A stretch of DNA of 64,000 nt, taken from positions 2,575,189 to 2,639,188 of the forward strand of contig NW_008708898.1 of the NCBI RefSeq assembly GCF_000327385.1. The letters run 5' to 3'. The notes under the pieces are model-generated. The model made no database searches. It was not told the DNA's origin and saw nothing but the letters and a program-made list of their open reading frames with translations. This document shows, piece after piece, positions 24,596-38,000 of the stretch. The DNA comes from Lottia gigantea. Its lineage: Eukaryota > Mollusca > Gastropoda > Lottiidae. How positions within the stretch are numbered: position 1 is the stretch's first letter; each line of letters begins with the position of its first letter. A program made the translations under genes and the position numbers.

Positions 24596-24715
24596 TCAGT
24601 GAGGGACATTTGCCATAACAGCGGGCACCAGCAAAGCATTTTACGTGCAGTCTGTCGATATTTTTCCATGTCAGTAATACTAATAAAAAAAACCTAACTT
24701 TAAAACCCCGAAAGT
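24596..24715 (-). repeat. tRNA-derived SINE, copy 3 (old, truncated)
   Basis: Shares with the 19-kb SINE the ordered blocks GTGAGGGA.ATTTGCCA..ACAGCGG.., TTTACGTGCA..GTCTGT, TTTTTCCATGTCAG and a CCGAAAGTA-like end. Large pieces are missing, including the tRNA-like head. It lies in the same orientation as the other copies. Confidence 0.6.
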
Positions 24716-24735
24716 ACTATTGTAAGTTAGGCCTA

Positions 24736-24947
24736 TGTTGATTTTCAGTTCGTGACAAGAAATGGTATTTGGAAAACATTGGTAGGCCCTATGTGGTTTT
24801 CTGTAATCACTATCCTTTTTCCATGTCATACATTAATGGTCGACACTCTCCTTAAACAGCTGGATAGGAAATAGGATAGTGATTATTGAAAACAAGAAAC
24901 CAATGATTTCTAAATATCATTTCTAGTCACAAACCGAACAATTCACA
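24736..24947. repeat. Imperfect inverted repeat (fold-back element)
   Basis: The left arm 24736-24822 pairs with the right arm 24867-24947 at about 75-80% by eye, for example GTGACAAGAAATG.TATTT against GTGACTAGAAATGATATTT and AATCACTATCCT.TTTCC in both. The loop is about 44 bp. It may be a decayed fold-back or MITE-type transposon; no transposase is present. Confidence 0.8.
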
Positions 24948-24949
24948 TA

Positions 24950-26950
24950 ACTTACCAAACTGCAATCCACAAGTCCAAAACAAATGAACTTACAAATTTA
25001 ATGAGGCATCGACGAGTGTAAAAGATATCCTTGGTCAGTCCATGTTCCTTTAGCAACGGGTGGGTAATATCTATCGTTTCTAAATGGACCTGTGGTCAGT
25101 CCAGATGAAAAACAATGGAATAAGTCGTAGATTTCAAACGGTGGTATTTGAGTGTTCTGAGGCAAGTATATTGTGTTCTTAAATTTACTGAACTATGTTA
25201 TTATCTCCCCTGTATTGAATTTGGCAGTGATTCAAAGGCACTGTTGCTTGTGTTCGCAAATTTTTGTCAGAATATAACTTTTGTGACCAGTTCCCTCCCT
25301 TGAACTGGATCAAAACATCTTCATCAGTTTCCTCCCTTTTCCTTGCCTTCCTGTTTGTTGAGCAGCAGTGGCGTTTTTAAGCAGTAATTTTCGAGCCATG
25401 ATCCCATGCCCCCATCATCCCTCGGGTCACAAAATATAGATAAATTATTCTTCTATTGCCGCCCCCCCCCCCCCTTCTGTAAACGGAAGTTATTCTGAAA
25501 TTGAGATAATCTAAGTGGCTGATAAAATGACAGTCAAATCCTAAGCTAAGTGCAGCTTCAATTATATGTGATAGTTGTGTAAGAATTAACTCATATTCAA
25601 AAGTCCGTTGTTCTAATGGCGAAGATCATGTTTTCTAACTCTTATTAATCTTACTGTCTAGTAAATACGAACATAATTACATCTTATATTGTTATTTAAT
25701 AATAAATGTTGAATTACAATTACAGAACAAAAGACGTTAATATGCTTGTTTACGTTGCTTTGATAATATATTGCTCTCTGTGGACTAGGTGAAATCACGA
25801 AGTGGAGAAAATACTGGAAAAGTGAAAAGTCAAGAAAGTGTGTCTCATTCATAGCTTCAATGGCTGTAGGAAGAGACTGCTTGATGAATATCTAAACCTA
25901 CACATAAAAAGCGTAAGATATCGTTTTATATTTTAAATTATATATTACTTCGTAATAACGAAGAATTTGTAAACAGATCCCAAAAGTACATGCTACAATT
26001 TTGTTATATTACACTCTACAGCCATTTAATGGATTATCTTCGTGTCATTTTAACGAATTAGAGAAACGACATTTCATATACTCGACGCTTTTGATCAATA
26101 TATCTTCCATGCCTACGAACGAAAAGAAATAATCGAAACGTGCCTTTATTCTCATTGCATATTAATTTTGTTTCAATTGACGTCAATGATAAACCAGATT
26201 GAAAAACAACCTGGCTCTTCTCTACACTCCAATATTGCAGTTTTTTTAAATTTTTCCCAATCCTTTTACAAACTGAAATAAGATTTACTGTTCACAACAC
26301 TATACTCACTTCTTTTTTATTCTTTGTTACAGATGAAGTCATTTGTTAATTGACATATCCATTACCTGGTGATTTATCGCCTTGTATCTTTGCCGTTAGT
26401 GGTAAAATATTGGATCATCTGTCTTCTTCTTTTTAGTTCCTTTCGGATTGAAATCTGATTCCATATGTACATAAATGAATTTCGCATGATTTTAATAGGC
26501 TTAAGATTAATTGCACCATATAGCCTGAAGGGTTATTGTACTCACTATGAATCAGGATAACATTAGATGAGCTGTGATGGCTTCTTTGGAAGGGTTTGAT
26601 CGAACAATTATATTTTGATACCAGAAACCAAATATCACCACTTGACCACCCACAATCCCATAGTTCACTGATGGTTATTCAGTACAGAAAATTATGTAAA
26701 CAGATCATGTTAATATTTAAATATCAGAGGGTGGGTAATCAGGTAATCCAGATGATTAAGATATGATGTGAATACTAATTGATTGGTTTCTTCTCAGTAT
26801 TCTTATCATGCTAATTACATTGGAATACTTAATTATCTCTCAGTTTTCTCGCACAACATTCAATATACAACTTGCAGTGCTGACTACTGAACCAACTCGA
26901 CGTTAAAATCGGTCAAAATGCTATTAAAATAAGATATAAAGAAATGTCAT
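24950..26950. other. No gene seen; one poly-C run
   Basis: AT-rich DNA. A run of about 13 C residues lies at 25462-25474. No coding evidence. Confidence 0.5.
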
Positions 26951-26954
26951 GTTG

Positions 26955-27023
26955 GGTGGTTGGTTGATGAAAAGTTAACGTTCGCTTCAAGCAAACTAGG
27001 TGATTTTGTGTTGTTGGTTTGGT
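26955..27023 (+). repeat. Short interspersed repeat, internally deleted copy
   Basis: Matches the 134-bp element at 55335-55468 at both ends (GGTTGGTTG.TGA..AAGTTAACGTTCGCTTC and GTGTTGTTGGTTTGG, with CAAACTAGGT between) but lacks about 60 internal bases. No target duplication was recognised. Confidence 0.7.
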
Positions 27024-27652
27024 ATTTGAGAATCAACGACATGTGTGCATCCGAAAAATGTACAGCTCCCATCGCCTGATAATCCGGATGTGATGTACAA
27101 AAATACGCAGTCATTCAAACTCAACCACACAAGATCTGTTTGGTAAAATATATCTACAATTTTAATACAGAATACACGTGTGAAGCTATCAAGGGCACAA
27201 TTTCCTGTTATCGAGAAATGTATTAATAAAGTTTGAAAGTCGAGCTAATATGTTTAAATAATGTTCTAAGACGTTTCGTGATGATAGATAGTTTCAAAAC
27301 TGTTTATCTAGAATTTTTTTTTAGACAAAACAACTAAATTCAAATAAACAGTGAAACATGGATTTCAGTGTGCAATATAATTATACAAGGTCATATCAAC
27401 CAAATATCAGAATACAGGTAATGTTACCCAAAGCTACTATATTCTGCAGCGCTTTAATTTCCAATTGGTCATGAGCTTGGTATGCCTGATGACTCTTTTT
27501 TACCATTGAAAATATTTACAAATATGTTACCAAATTCAAGAGAATATGTCAACTGTAGCATAGTTGAAAGGTTTGCTTTACTGTTTCAGCCTCATTTTCC
27601 TCTCATATGACTGAAGTTGACCAAAAACATTACTGGTTGTCAATATTTGACT

Positions 27653-27684
27653 GGGGGGAGGGGGGAGGGGGGAGGGGGGGGGGA
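27653..27684 (+). other. G-quadruplex-forming tract
   Basis: Four or more G-runs of at least six, separated by single A residues, in a 32-bp tract. This fits the canonical intramolecular G-quadruplex pattern with one-base loops. Any biological role is inference. Confidence 0.8.
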
Positions 27685-27689
27685 GCAAT

Positions 27690-29500
27690 TGTTTTACAAA
27701 TTAGACAGAAACTTGTTTCATTTGTCTTACTTTTAGGCATGCACTACCGACAAATTCAATGGCTTTACACATAGAGTTCATCGCCGTTACAAAATTGTAA
27801 TAATTATCCGCCGGTAAATTGACTCTTGTTTCATTATATTAATATATAAAAACATATCATTTTCCTTCAGCTTGAAGCTTGATTTTTATTAATAAAACTT
27901 TTTTCAGACCAAAAATGATTAGTACAAGATATGAAACTACATTGATATTAAATGCCCTGTTTTGCGAGCCTCCTTCAATTCCATTTCGATAGTCTAAACT
28001 TTCTGACTCTTGTTGGCGTGTCCATGTAAAATTTTATTTTCATGTCTGCTGGTCAAAATAAATATTTAAAAGGAAGTAATGCCAAAAGTTTAAAAATCAT
28101 CAAATGTTCATTGTATAATCACCGGTTTCAAGAGAATTGCGAAAGTTCAGTCGCTTAGGGACTGAAATAAGTGTGTAATGACTCTAGTCAGTAAAAGTGA
28201 ACGCTTCTGAAACGTTGCGAAAAATTGAGAATGAATCACACCCATGAGACGATTTAGGTTTCGTAGACGTCCCCTGGTTCAAATTCCATTGAAAATGTTA
28301 TCTATGACATTATTTGCAAGAGTTAACCTAATATTAACTCTCAAACTCTATGAACTAACATCAACATGTAAGTGACAAGGATTAGCGTCTGTGTTGACAA
28401 TCCTTCATGTTGTATAATGGTTTGAATTAGGATCAGTGTTCGATGTAGGCAGATTTTTACTTTAACCATGCTCATACATTTTAAATAAAATGGGATTTCT
28501 TCCATCCTTCGAGGTTTTTGTTTAACAGTCATACTATTTGAGTCGTTGCTCCTATTTCCTAATCTGATATGAACGGTTATTAGAGTCTTGACCTAAGCTA
28601 TTCTGGTTACAACATGCCATCCTTGGCTGTCGGGTTTCTGTCGTATCTCGAAATATACACAAAAAAAACCGCATACTTATAAAAGTTTTTCTGTCCGAAC
28701 GAGCAACATGCTAGTGTATTTCAAACTGGTGCCTTTTAGCAACCCTTTTTCTAACGTAAGATATAGTAATCTACGAACGAGCAAAAGAGAGTGTTCAAAG
28801 ACAACATATTATTATATTAGTCCTTGTCGTGTTTCTGCAAAGTGTCGCTCTTATTTTAATTATGTCTAAAAGCGTTTGTCAGCCCGTTAACAATTACCTT
28901 GAATTTCTCTAGCTTGAAGGTGTATTTTCTCATCTTTATTTGTGATAATGGGAATTTCAGACACCTTGGTCTGATTTCATTGGTTTTTTTTAATTTCGAA
29001 AGTCTTTAATAATCTTTCAAGAATGGTCAGTTCGCCAGTATCAGACTTACTAGTGCAGTTCCCTTTGAATACTGAATCAAGTTGTTGCCTCATCATTCTT
29101 CTTGAACTGTCCGAGGTTCTTTATCAACAATATCAGATGTTAGGTTACTGGTTAAATATCAAGAATTTCTACTTTTTGTGTAGAATCGAAGATTCTTTTT
29201 ATTTTATAGTTTAGACACAATTGTGCGGAGAACAACCTTGACTCTTTTCTACTTTCGATTGTTCATCTTTGAAGACAACATAATAAACATTAGTTACTCA
29301 TTGTCGTCTTTGGCTTTGTCAGTTGATAATGTAGTTTTCATCAATTTCATTGTCTGATTTCACTTCAGTTTTCTTTTCATCCCATAGATTGTACTTCGTG
29401 AGAACTTATCTCACCTCTCTCATGGAATAGCGAACCCACATGTCAGCAAATTTTCACGGATATGTGACTTATCAATCAGTGCTGCAAGAAACAAAATTAT
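27690..29500. other. No feature seen
   Basis: AT-rich intergenic DNA with short chance frames. Confidence 0.5.
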
Positions 29501-29504
29501 TAAC

Positions 29505-29610
29505 TATTAACTGCATATACCCCAGCATTGCACCGAACATAGCGATGCCCGTCGTCACGATCCAAACCAGATTAATGTCGTAATGTAGGACGTAAAGCTT
29601 CATTTAATTT
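29505..29610 (+). repeat. Possible SINE 3' end
   Basis: Ends TAATGTAGGACGTAAAGCTTCATTTAATTT, resembling the GGACGTAAAACTCCATTC end of the minus-strand SINE family but lying on the plus strand. Only the 3' part is recognisable. Confidence 0.4.
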
Positions 29611-30970
29611 ATTCCACATTTATTCCACCTTTCACCATGGGAGCCGTAATAGAATTATGATGGAGTAAAGGTTATTCGGAAAACATTAGTGTTGCAGGAA
29701 AATATCGTCGATCCACCGGTAGATATACCACGGAGTAGAATTACCGTTGATTGATTGACATCCGTGATTGTCATGATAATCTTATATAATATTGAGTCTT
29801 AAAAAGTTAATATTGAAAAAATAATGTAAAATTGAGTACTAATATGACACAATTGGAAAAAAAATATATCATGACTGGCAACACGTGCTTAATTCACATC
29901 TTAACCTCGTGCCATTGTACGATCTGCATTAATTGGCCCATTTTCCGCGTCCATTTACATTAATACAAAATAACCATCAGCATTGTAACGTGTTTACTAC
30001 TGTAACCTGTAAATCGATGATCCAAGCTACAAACCAAAACAAAAAGTGTGGACACGAGATGTAAAGCTAATATACTTCGTCATCATATGTAGCCGTAAAT
30101 AAATTCTAACAATTTTTTTTCCAGCTGATAGAACCGGGTCTTAAAGCCACCAAATATTTAAAACCGTAAGTGGATTTAAGACATGACAAGACAGTGGTGG
30201 CTAATTGACAGTGGCCGAAATCAAAGAATAATCTCAGCAGGTGTTTTGAATAGGTCATTGTAATCGAAATAGATGTATAGAACGAAATACTCTACTAAGG
30301 CAAATACCATAAGGTTACTGTGCTACAAATTTTAAATGGCCAACTCCCATGGTGGCAATCCATTATAGATCCGATTCTGAACTGAAACGCTCTTTAAACT
30401 AATGAGAAATATTTTTATATCACATTTCTTACAGTCTGTGTCCATAAAAGGAATGTAGCCGTCTGTATTTAGCTTACGTGACGATCTGGCCGCACGTTTT
30501 TTCTACCATTTAATAAAAAATAACCTCTGTCTGTACATATCGGTTTGAAAATACATGTATATGACTTCTTTCAAGACATTTAATTCTATTCTCCCATGTT
30601 CGAAAAAAAATCTGGACCGTCATCATTGGAATGAAATGTATTGACATTAAAGATATACTACCTCTTAGGATATCCAAACAAGTAAAAATTTAAAACTTAG
30701 CCAAAATGAGTCTTTGTACATTAGTGGATTTACCTGGTGTCATAACTATATAACAGATCCCTCCTTAATCCAATAAATCCATACAACTAATTAATAATTC
30801 ATTAAACTAAGAAATTTCAAAACACGCTTAGAAGCGTTTTTTTTCTTCAATTATTACATGGTTGAAAGTGGTTGTAAAACAATATATAATGGAAATTACG
30901 AAAGCACAGGCCGGGGAGAAAAATTCAGCAACACCTATTACTGTTATGTGCATAAAAAAGTGGCAAAAAA
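29611..30970. other. No feature seen
   Basis: AT-rich intergenic DNA without recognisable content. Confidence 0.5.
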
Positions 30971-30973
30971 AAA

Positions 30974-31240
30974 TTATATAATGTATAATTTGTGAAAAAT
31001 GTCAGGAAATCTAGGTTGTAAACGTTTATACAGTTCTTTAATGATTGTTATTGCTTGGCAGGATGTACTACTGATAAGTATAACGCGGGGAATTATTTGA
31101 TAATCAACTTGAACATTTAGGCCATTGGGTTGCAAAGCATTTAATTTATTTATCCAGTAGTTTTTCTCTAAGCAGTCGAAAAGTTCTGGTTGGAATATCA
31201 ATTTGTTCATAGATATGTTCAATATGGATGATTCGTACAT
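30974..31240 (-). pseudogene. Possible Penelope-like retroelement scrap
   Basis: An 88-codon frame includes LEKNYWINKLNALQPNGLNV, which resembles the R(E)..YWI..L.T..P.GLN pattern near the C-terminal nuclease part of Penelope-like elements. No reverse-transcriptase motif was found next to it. The call rests on this one motif and is tentative. Confidence 0.4.
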
Positions 31241-31244
31241 TATT

Positions 31245-33300
31245 TATGTAATCATATCGTGTTATATTGAGATTCTACTCATTAGTCATGGCACATGTCC
31301 AAGTCTAACTGATGAATATATGCTATTATGAAGATGTAGTATTCTTTTAATCGACAATGTCAAGTTTTCGTTCTGAAAAGTGCAATTAGTCACTATCAAG
31401 CAGTGGACCCACCTACAACCGTATTTTTTCTACTTTGTTGATAATATGGAAACCACTATTGGTTATAATATATCAGTGGTGGAAGCAGACACTCAATATC
31501 TCACTGGGTGGAACTTGTTTCAGAGAACCAATAATTAATCGAACAAACATGCAATTTTAAACAAAAGTAATTGATTGTGATCGAAAGATGTATACAATGT
31601 AATCAATTTACATACAGAATACAAATATCCCTGAGAGAGATAAAAATCCTGAAGACATTGTAGATGAAAGTTCTATTTTACTTATTTGGGGCATCTATGA
31701 AGTAGAGTTCTATTTTTGCGTATCAAAAAGGCGGATAGAATGAGGAATTGACATCCACAAAAGGTTTTTCAGTCACTCGTCAACACGAAATAACTATGAA
31801 AAGCAGACAATTATCTATATTTACAGCGAAATGGCAATGAGAAATGATAACTTTCACGACTTGTCTCTCGTTATAGAATAAACGTCTAAAATAAACGAGA
31901 CAAAAATTAACAGAACTACCTTGACATTTAATAAAGATCCAATGGAATTCTTATACAATCATTTGTCATCTTCGATAATCCTAAGCCCTGATGCTAATGG
32001 CTGTGCACGCTAAACGTGCATCGGCAATTGGGAATATCAGTAATCGTTTCATGGATGGATTTGGTCTATACTTACTTACTTTACAAATTACAGTTTTGAA
32101 ACAATTATTGATTCATTCTATTTTTTCGGGACAATAAATTAATTTCTGAAATCCAATATCTGTTTCCATCAAAATGGAATAAAATATCTATGACAATAGT
32201 GCAATATAGTCCATCCTATTTGCCACTCAGCAGCAGGGACGGGTATGTATTACAAATGTATTATAAATTAATTATAAATTTATATGACAACATTAGTGCA
32301 TCTGTTAAAAATTTTAAATCCCTTATCTCTAGAAAGTTCTTGTATTGGTCAATAGTAAAATTTATCGCGACGATCGGCAAATCAAGATCAAGGTTTTTTA
32401 AATTGTTCGAATCTTCCATATTTATGAAATTCCTTACAAGATCGGAGATATTCACGTGGACAGTAACAACCGTATTGTAATATTCCATAAAATATCGCCT
32501 CTGATGAAATGGTATGAATGGTATAATTTGTAGAAACATTTCGTGACAGTCGAATTATATCCACGGGGGATATAATTCAGAGAACTTTGTGTTACATGAT
32601 GTCATTAGATTGAGACTGATGACAATCCCTGATACAAACTGAAGCCGTACATTTCTGTAAAATAATATTACCTGAAGCTCCACATTTCAGAGGTTTCTAT
32701 TATCGTACTATATTGAACAAAAAAATTATCCTTCATGCGGTTTTCGATTCATCAAAATTTCCAGTCCTTGAGCACTGTCGTGTGCTAAAACAACCGAAGC
32801 TGTGTAAGGATACAAGCTACATTAGATTTCTTACCGTGGGCAGCACGTGTGAATTAAAAATGCAGTCCTCCTTATTCTTTTCAGATTATTTTTTCACAGA
32901 GGTAGCACAAACTAAAAGGCCACTGTTTCAGGTTTTCTGTCTGCGCGGTCCCCTTTTTTAGGCATAAAAGTGCGTTATAGTTTCTGTAAATTCTCTTTGG
33001 GACTTTTCGCTGCATGCTTAAGTACACTATCAGGAGTTATTAAGAGTATTATTTTCACACGTTCCTACTTACGTCTATGTGCAATTCGTGTTGGTGATTA
33101 TTGATTTTAAATGAAAAAATTGACAAAATTGTAAAGATCAGGGCTCAAATGCAAAAATAAATTTCTAAGGATATCTTCAAATCTTCCTTAGGTTCAATCC
33201 TCAATTAAAGTGGTATGCATTAAGATAAAAATGTTCTTAAATATGTCTTTAACCTTAAGGTACCTATTTTGTTTTCATACCAACCTCGTTGGGACGTAGA
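31245..33300. other. No supported gene
   Basis: Contains a 92-codon minus frame (32261-32539) and an 82-codon plus frame (32713-32961). Neither resembles a known family nor is bounded by clear splice sites. Confidence 0.4.
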
Positions 33301-33399
33301 GGACGTCGAAAGCAATTTGCCACGGCCAAGAATACTCCGAACCCTATCCTTAAAACAGGTTATTAGACACTATAATAAAGATAATATACCAAAGCACAG

Positions 33400-33770
33400 T
33401 ATGTCGGATTGTCCATCAAGGTACCCGTGTTCTTCTCAGAAGGATTAATGAATTCATCCGCATTCCTACAAATAACCAACTTCCTGATATCAATGCTTTA
33501 TCGCAAATCCCCCAATGTAATAGTTGCTGTTAATGGTACTCACATAAAGATGATTTCCTTATATGATCTTAACGCAGACTATGTGATCCGGAAGAACTAC
33601 CAAATAGGAGAATCATTTGAAGGGGAGAACACAACTACTATTTAGGGACAGCGGGTATCAACTGTCGAATGCAACTTTGATATTTTGAAGGTCCCACTGT
33701 CTCCAGAATGAAACTCGTTTGGATTATATCAACAAAAAAGGAAGCAGGAAGTGTTCTGTGTGGTTCCACA
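33400..33770 (+). pseudogene. PIF/Harbinger DDE transposase fragments
   Basis: The frame 33409-33645 contains NVIVAVNGTHIKM followed by ADYVIRKNYQ, the PIF/Harbinger signature (usually GAIDGTHI..ADYVNRKGYHS). The first catalytic Asp of the DDE triad is replaced by Asn (VNGTHI). About 120 bp on, in another frame (about 33722-33760), LDYINKKG looks like a second copy of the same motif. The rest of the transposase and the companion Myb-like gene were not seen, so this is a dead remnant. Terminal inverted repeats were not established. Confidence 0.65.
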
Positions 33771-34610
33771 TGTACCTGTGTGTCTCCTGAAACCTATGTT
33801 CCCCGCTGGGATTTACAATCTATCTTTAGAAAGCACAGTTGAAACAATCACTTTCAACAATCTTGAAAATTTGAAAATTCATGAAAATAAGTAATTATTG
33901 AAAAACGCTTAATCTTGATATTAAGCGGTTGTCAATAGTTAATTGCATATTTACGAAAAATTACTAAGTTGTTTGGATTTATCGGGTTATATTAGGATCC
34001 TGTTATGTTATTTATGACACAAGGTATATCTACTGGCTCTTATTCGCCAAGTTTAAAATTCTTACATTTTATGTTAATTCTAAGACGTAGTATCACTTAA
34101 AGTTGGTCTATGCAACACCCTTAAATATCACCCTTGGCTAGGGATTTCCTTACCTGAATTTTCATTTAAGTTAAGACAGTTTTATGCATACGCGCCAGGA
34201 TGTTGTGCATTTCAATTGCCTATGTCTCGTCATAAGTTCTAGATTGCTATACAATATACAATATTAAGGGATGAGGGAAGGCTGGCGACCTCTCCTTGCC
34301 ACTTGTGCTATAGATGAAGATTAAAATATGAAGTTACGTGTACGAATGAGCTAATACAAACTTTTGTCCCGGTATATTTGTTTCAGTTAGAAAAAAATGT
34401 TGGTGATATTTTTTTTAGGATGGTGGAATTAGTTTTCACAGTTTTAGTGACAAATGTATTTCAGAATCTTTCAAACATAACAATATCTTTCTGAAATATA
34501 ATGATATTTTCTGTTGGTAATAATTGGTTTACACTAACAAGATATCGAGATACATTTTTTAAAAAAGATATATGACGAATTTAAAGGTACATGTGTGCCA
34601 TTTGCATGAT
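33771..34610. other. No feature seen
   Basis: AT-rich DNA following the transposase scrap. A block near 34087-34125 (CTTAAAGTTGGTCTATGCA) loosely resembles one near 33205 in direct orientation; this may be a residual end of the same element but is too weak to call. Confidence 0.35.
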
Positions 34611-34614
34611 GCAT

Positions 34615-35025
34615 TGAGTCGGGCATAGACGGATGTTGAGAAACCGACATATGACTGTGCGATTCAGAGAGCATCAATGACGACAGCAGTTGGCTATGAT
34701 GGCATTCATACTATCAATGCATGTAGCTCCAGCAGGTTGTAGCAGGTTTTCCGCATATCGTAGAACGGAAGTGAGTGTATAAATAGTTACTCTGCATGTC
34801 TGAAATGTGTGTTGTGTTTATAGCGCGATAAGTCGGTCACATTCGCTGTCGGAAAGCGTGATGGATAACCCACTTTCTTTTAAATGGGGCGAAATTGATT
34901 TGTAAAGGTGTTTCGTTAGAGCGATTCGAGATCGGTTCAAAGCGGTTTCAGTATGACGCGTTGGTGCGCTCTAAGGTCTTAAAGCGCATTCAACCCGTAT
35001 TAAAACGCTAGTGTGAACATGATTT
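34615..35025. other. GCG-rich patch with AAAGCG/GCGATT motifs, possible transposon end
   Basis: Repeated short motifs (AAAGCG, GCGATT, GCGCGATA, AAAACGCTAGTGTGAAC) cluster in about 250 bp with higher GC than the surroundings, as in subterminal repeats of some DNA transposons. No transposase or clear inverted ends were found. Confidence 0.25.
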
Positions 35026-38000
35026 TTAAGTATTATCCTTTAATTTACTTTATAGAATAGTATTTTTCATTCGAGTAAATTTATTTGAGTCCTTCCAAAA
35101 TATCTAATTACTGTCAAACCACAGTATTTGCCAATAACCGGCAAGTAAGTCAGATTATGTGAAAGAAACTGTTATTGATTCCAGTAAGTTGAATTTTATT
35201 ACATGAATCTCAGTTTTAAATGTTTGCTAATTCTACATCATTGAACATTACATTAGTCAATATCAAACTGTGACGTGGTATAAAGTTTTGTAACCGTACA
35301 AAAGTAAAAGAATATAAGTGTAAAAAATGCATATTACATCAATAATATCCTTGTTCATGAAATGCTAATCGTATTGGTTTGGAAACTAATACATTTACAT
35401 CTTCATCTTCGTTTACACAATATTATAAAAAAAGATATAGTTTATAATTATCAGCTTTAAAAACCAATGGTAGTTTACACAGTGCTATATTTTAATAAAC
35501 AGTCTGACGTCGATTATGGACTTTGAAAGAGGTTGCTAGAATTTCAGTACATTGTATGTTTCGAGGTAGGTCATTTTATTTAATATCAGAGGAACCAGAT
35601 AAAAAAAAAGCGACAGGGATGACCCAATTCCCGTATTTTTAGATTGTGTTTCTTAATGAAGAAATGTCTAATTAGTATCTAATCTTTAATTAAGATAAAT
35701 GAAAGCCTAATTTCGTGTGTTGGTCGAGGTAATAAATTAACTGTCAAGAACTAATGAAGTTAAGGTCCTAACTTCCATGTACACTGTAATTACGTTTTAA
35801 TTAAATTAAAAGTAAAAGTCACTACTATTGACATTGTATCAGTAATACTAATGTCTGTCTTGTAAAACACCATTCCATTTCTGTCTGAGATCACATGACA
35901 TTAGTATAATAAGATACATTATAAAGGACAACTGTACAAGTCCCAATTTCTCTGGAAACTTTTAATCGAAATCAACTATCGATCATATTGTAAGCGTAGA
36001 TGGCATCGGGTAGTTTTTTTTTGTGGTCGAGATTTTTCTTTAATTTAATAAATTCAAAATCTATAATGTTGTAAGTGTTTATGGTCTTTCGTTGACATTT
36101 TTTTTATGTCAGAAATGGGTATCAAATTACTCTAAAAATCGTTTCTATTTGCGACTTATCTATAAACTGATCTGCTAAAATTTAATCAACGAACTCAACG
36201 AAATGAATTGGGTCAGATAGATTGAAGACAATGGTCTTCGTCTTTCTGGTGGCACCAGTATCACGTCTCCATAGTATTCTAGAAAATATCACAAATGATA
36301 ATGGTATAATAAGTGGAATCGTGCTGAGAGTTTTTTATCAGTTAATAATGTTCTTAGTATTTAAAAATAAGACAGTTGCTGCCAAGTGATATGATCGCCT
36401 TATTGTTTGCTGTAACAGCGGATAGAAGTCAACTCAACATACTGCAATAGTATAAGGCCTTCTCTTGCTTCTAATGCACAGAAAACGGAGAATTTTAACA
36501 GACAGTAATAGAGGTAGCCTCTGATGGAGCAACAATCTAGAGGACTATACCTTTTTAATATGTTGACTTGTCAGGACCTGAAAGTATGACATTAAGTGTG
36601 AACCTAAGTAAACGGCTAATCCCCCTTAATAATTCAAGGTGTGTTGATATTGTAATTGTTTAGTCTGGAACTCAAAAGCTTTGGTTTAGTTACCAGTAGG
36701 CAACTTTCTCTCCCAAAAGAGTCGTCGATTTATTAGTGTGTTTATTTTGGATATTTCTGATATTTCGAGACTGGTCAGATTAATTACCATCTTGACGTTT
36801 CTAATGAAGAAATAATGATAAAATCTGAAAGGAATAAAATTGTCTGATATCCATCCGGAAGAGAGACTTCACTAATTGTTATTGTCGTATTAACTCTTTT
36901 GTACTTCAGATCAATTTCAGCACTGGCAACAATCGCCTTGACCTTACCAAAGCACCCATCTTCGGCTCTGACGGTTCAAAAGTCGTTAAAATATATCAAG
37001 ACATCTAACCCTTCAGGAAGTAGACCTATATTACTTCCACTAATGTAAATTCATGAAAATCGTGGATAGTTTATATCCATATGGAATGTATATTTGATTA
37101 ACAGAGTCACAAATGTAAAAGTCGATTTTAATGTCTCCGGCAAGAGCATCCATTATTGAACTAAAGGGGAGCAATGTGCAGAAAGAACAAGTAGCGTGCA
37201 TTCGTATGACGAATAGTAATCGCTTACATACATATCATATCAATATTTTTTATATGTACGATTTTACCACGTGAAACTGCCCATATAAATTTTGTTTTTA
37301 ATAGGTGAAACGGAGATTCTGGACTTGTATTACTAAATCATTAGCTAACTCTTTCTGCGTTAAATCACGAAATACAACTTCTATAAATCTCGTTGAAAAC
37401 TTTCCAATTTGTCGCATGAAAGTAGAACATAGTTACTGGACAAAAGTTCTATATATCATGAACATTATAAATTTGAGCAAATCAAATTGAAAGAAGACTA
37501 CTACAGATTATCAATATTTTTAAAATTAACCTTCCGCTTATTAATCTGTAGCCTAATTATCTCACAAAATCTGAAAGAAAAAGCAATTTCAGAAATCAAA
37601 TTTTAATTCTAACCCAAGCCGTAATTAAATAGGCACTCAAAAACCCTTCAAATGGAGAGAGAAGAGAATTTCTAGAAATAGCACGGACTATATTCGTATA
37701 CATTTAATTGCGTAAAATGTTTTAATGGCGAGATTCCTATATTATGTCGTCACAACATTACCATAATTCACAGGTAATTTGCTTATAAACAATGGCCTAA
37801 GGAACGCCACTGGCGGAAATATTGGTCTGGGTATCCTTTCACAAAGCCCTAGTAATTTAGGTGCCAACATTATTCTACTTTACGTGCACTTAAGTTGTCA
37901 TTCATATTTTATGTATGTAGTGTTTCACACAAGCGATTAAGCTGCGATTACATGTGTTCGTAAGCGTAACTCAAACTCAAGCTCAAACTAAAACTAAAAA

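Noticed and set aside
25462-25474. Poly-C run as a functional site
   Set aside because: Simple homopolymer; possible sequencing slippage, nothing else around it.
32261-32539. 92-codon minus frame
   Set aside because: Looks moderately protein-like but matches no family I know, and no splice signals bound it.
36231-36389. 53-codon frame with a signal-peptide-like start
   Set aside because: Too short, no family resemblance, no cleavage-site or processing motifs, no supporting exon.
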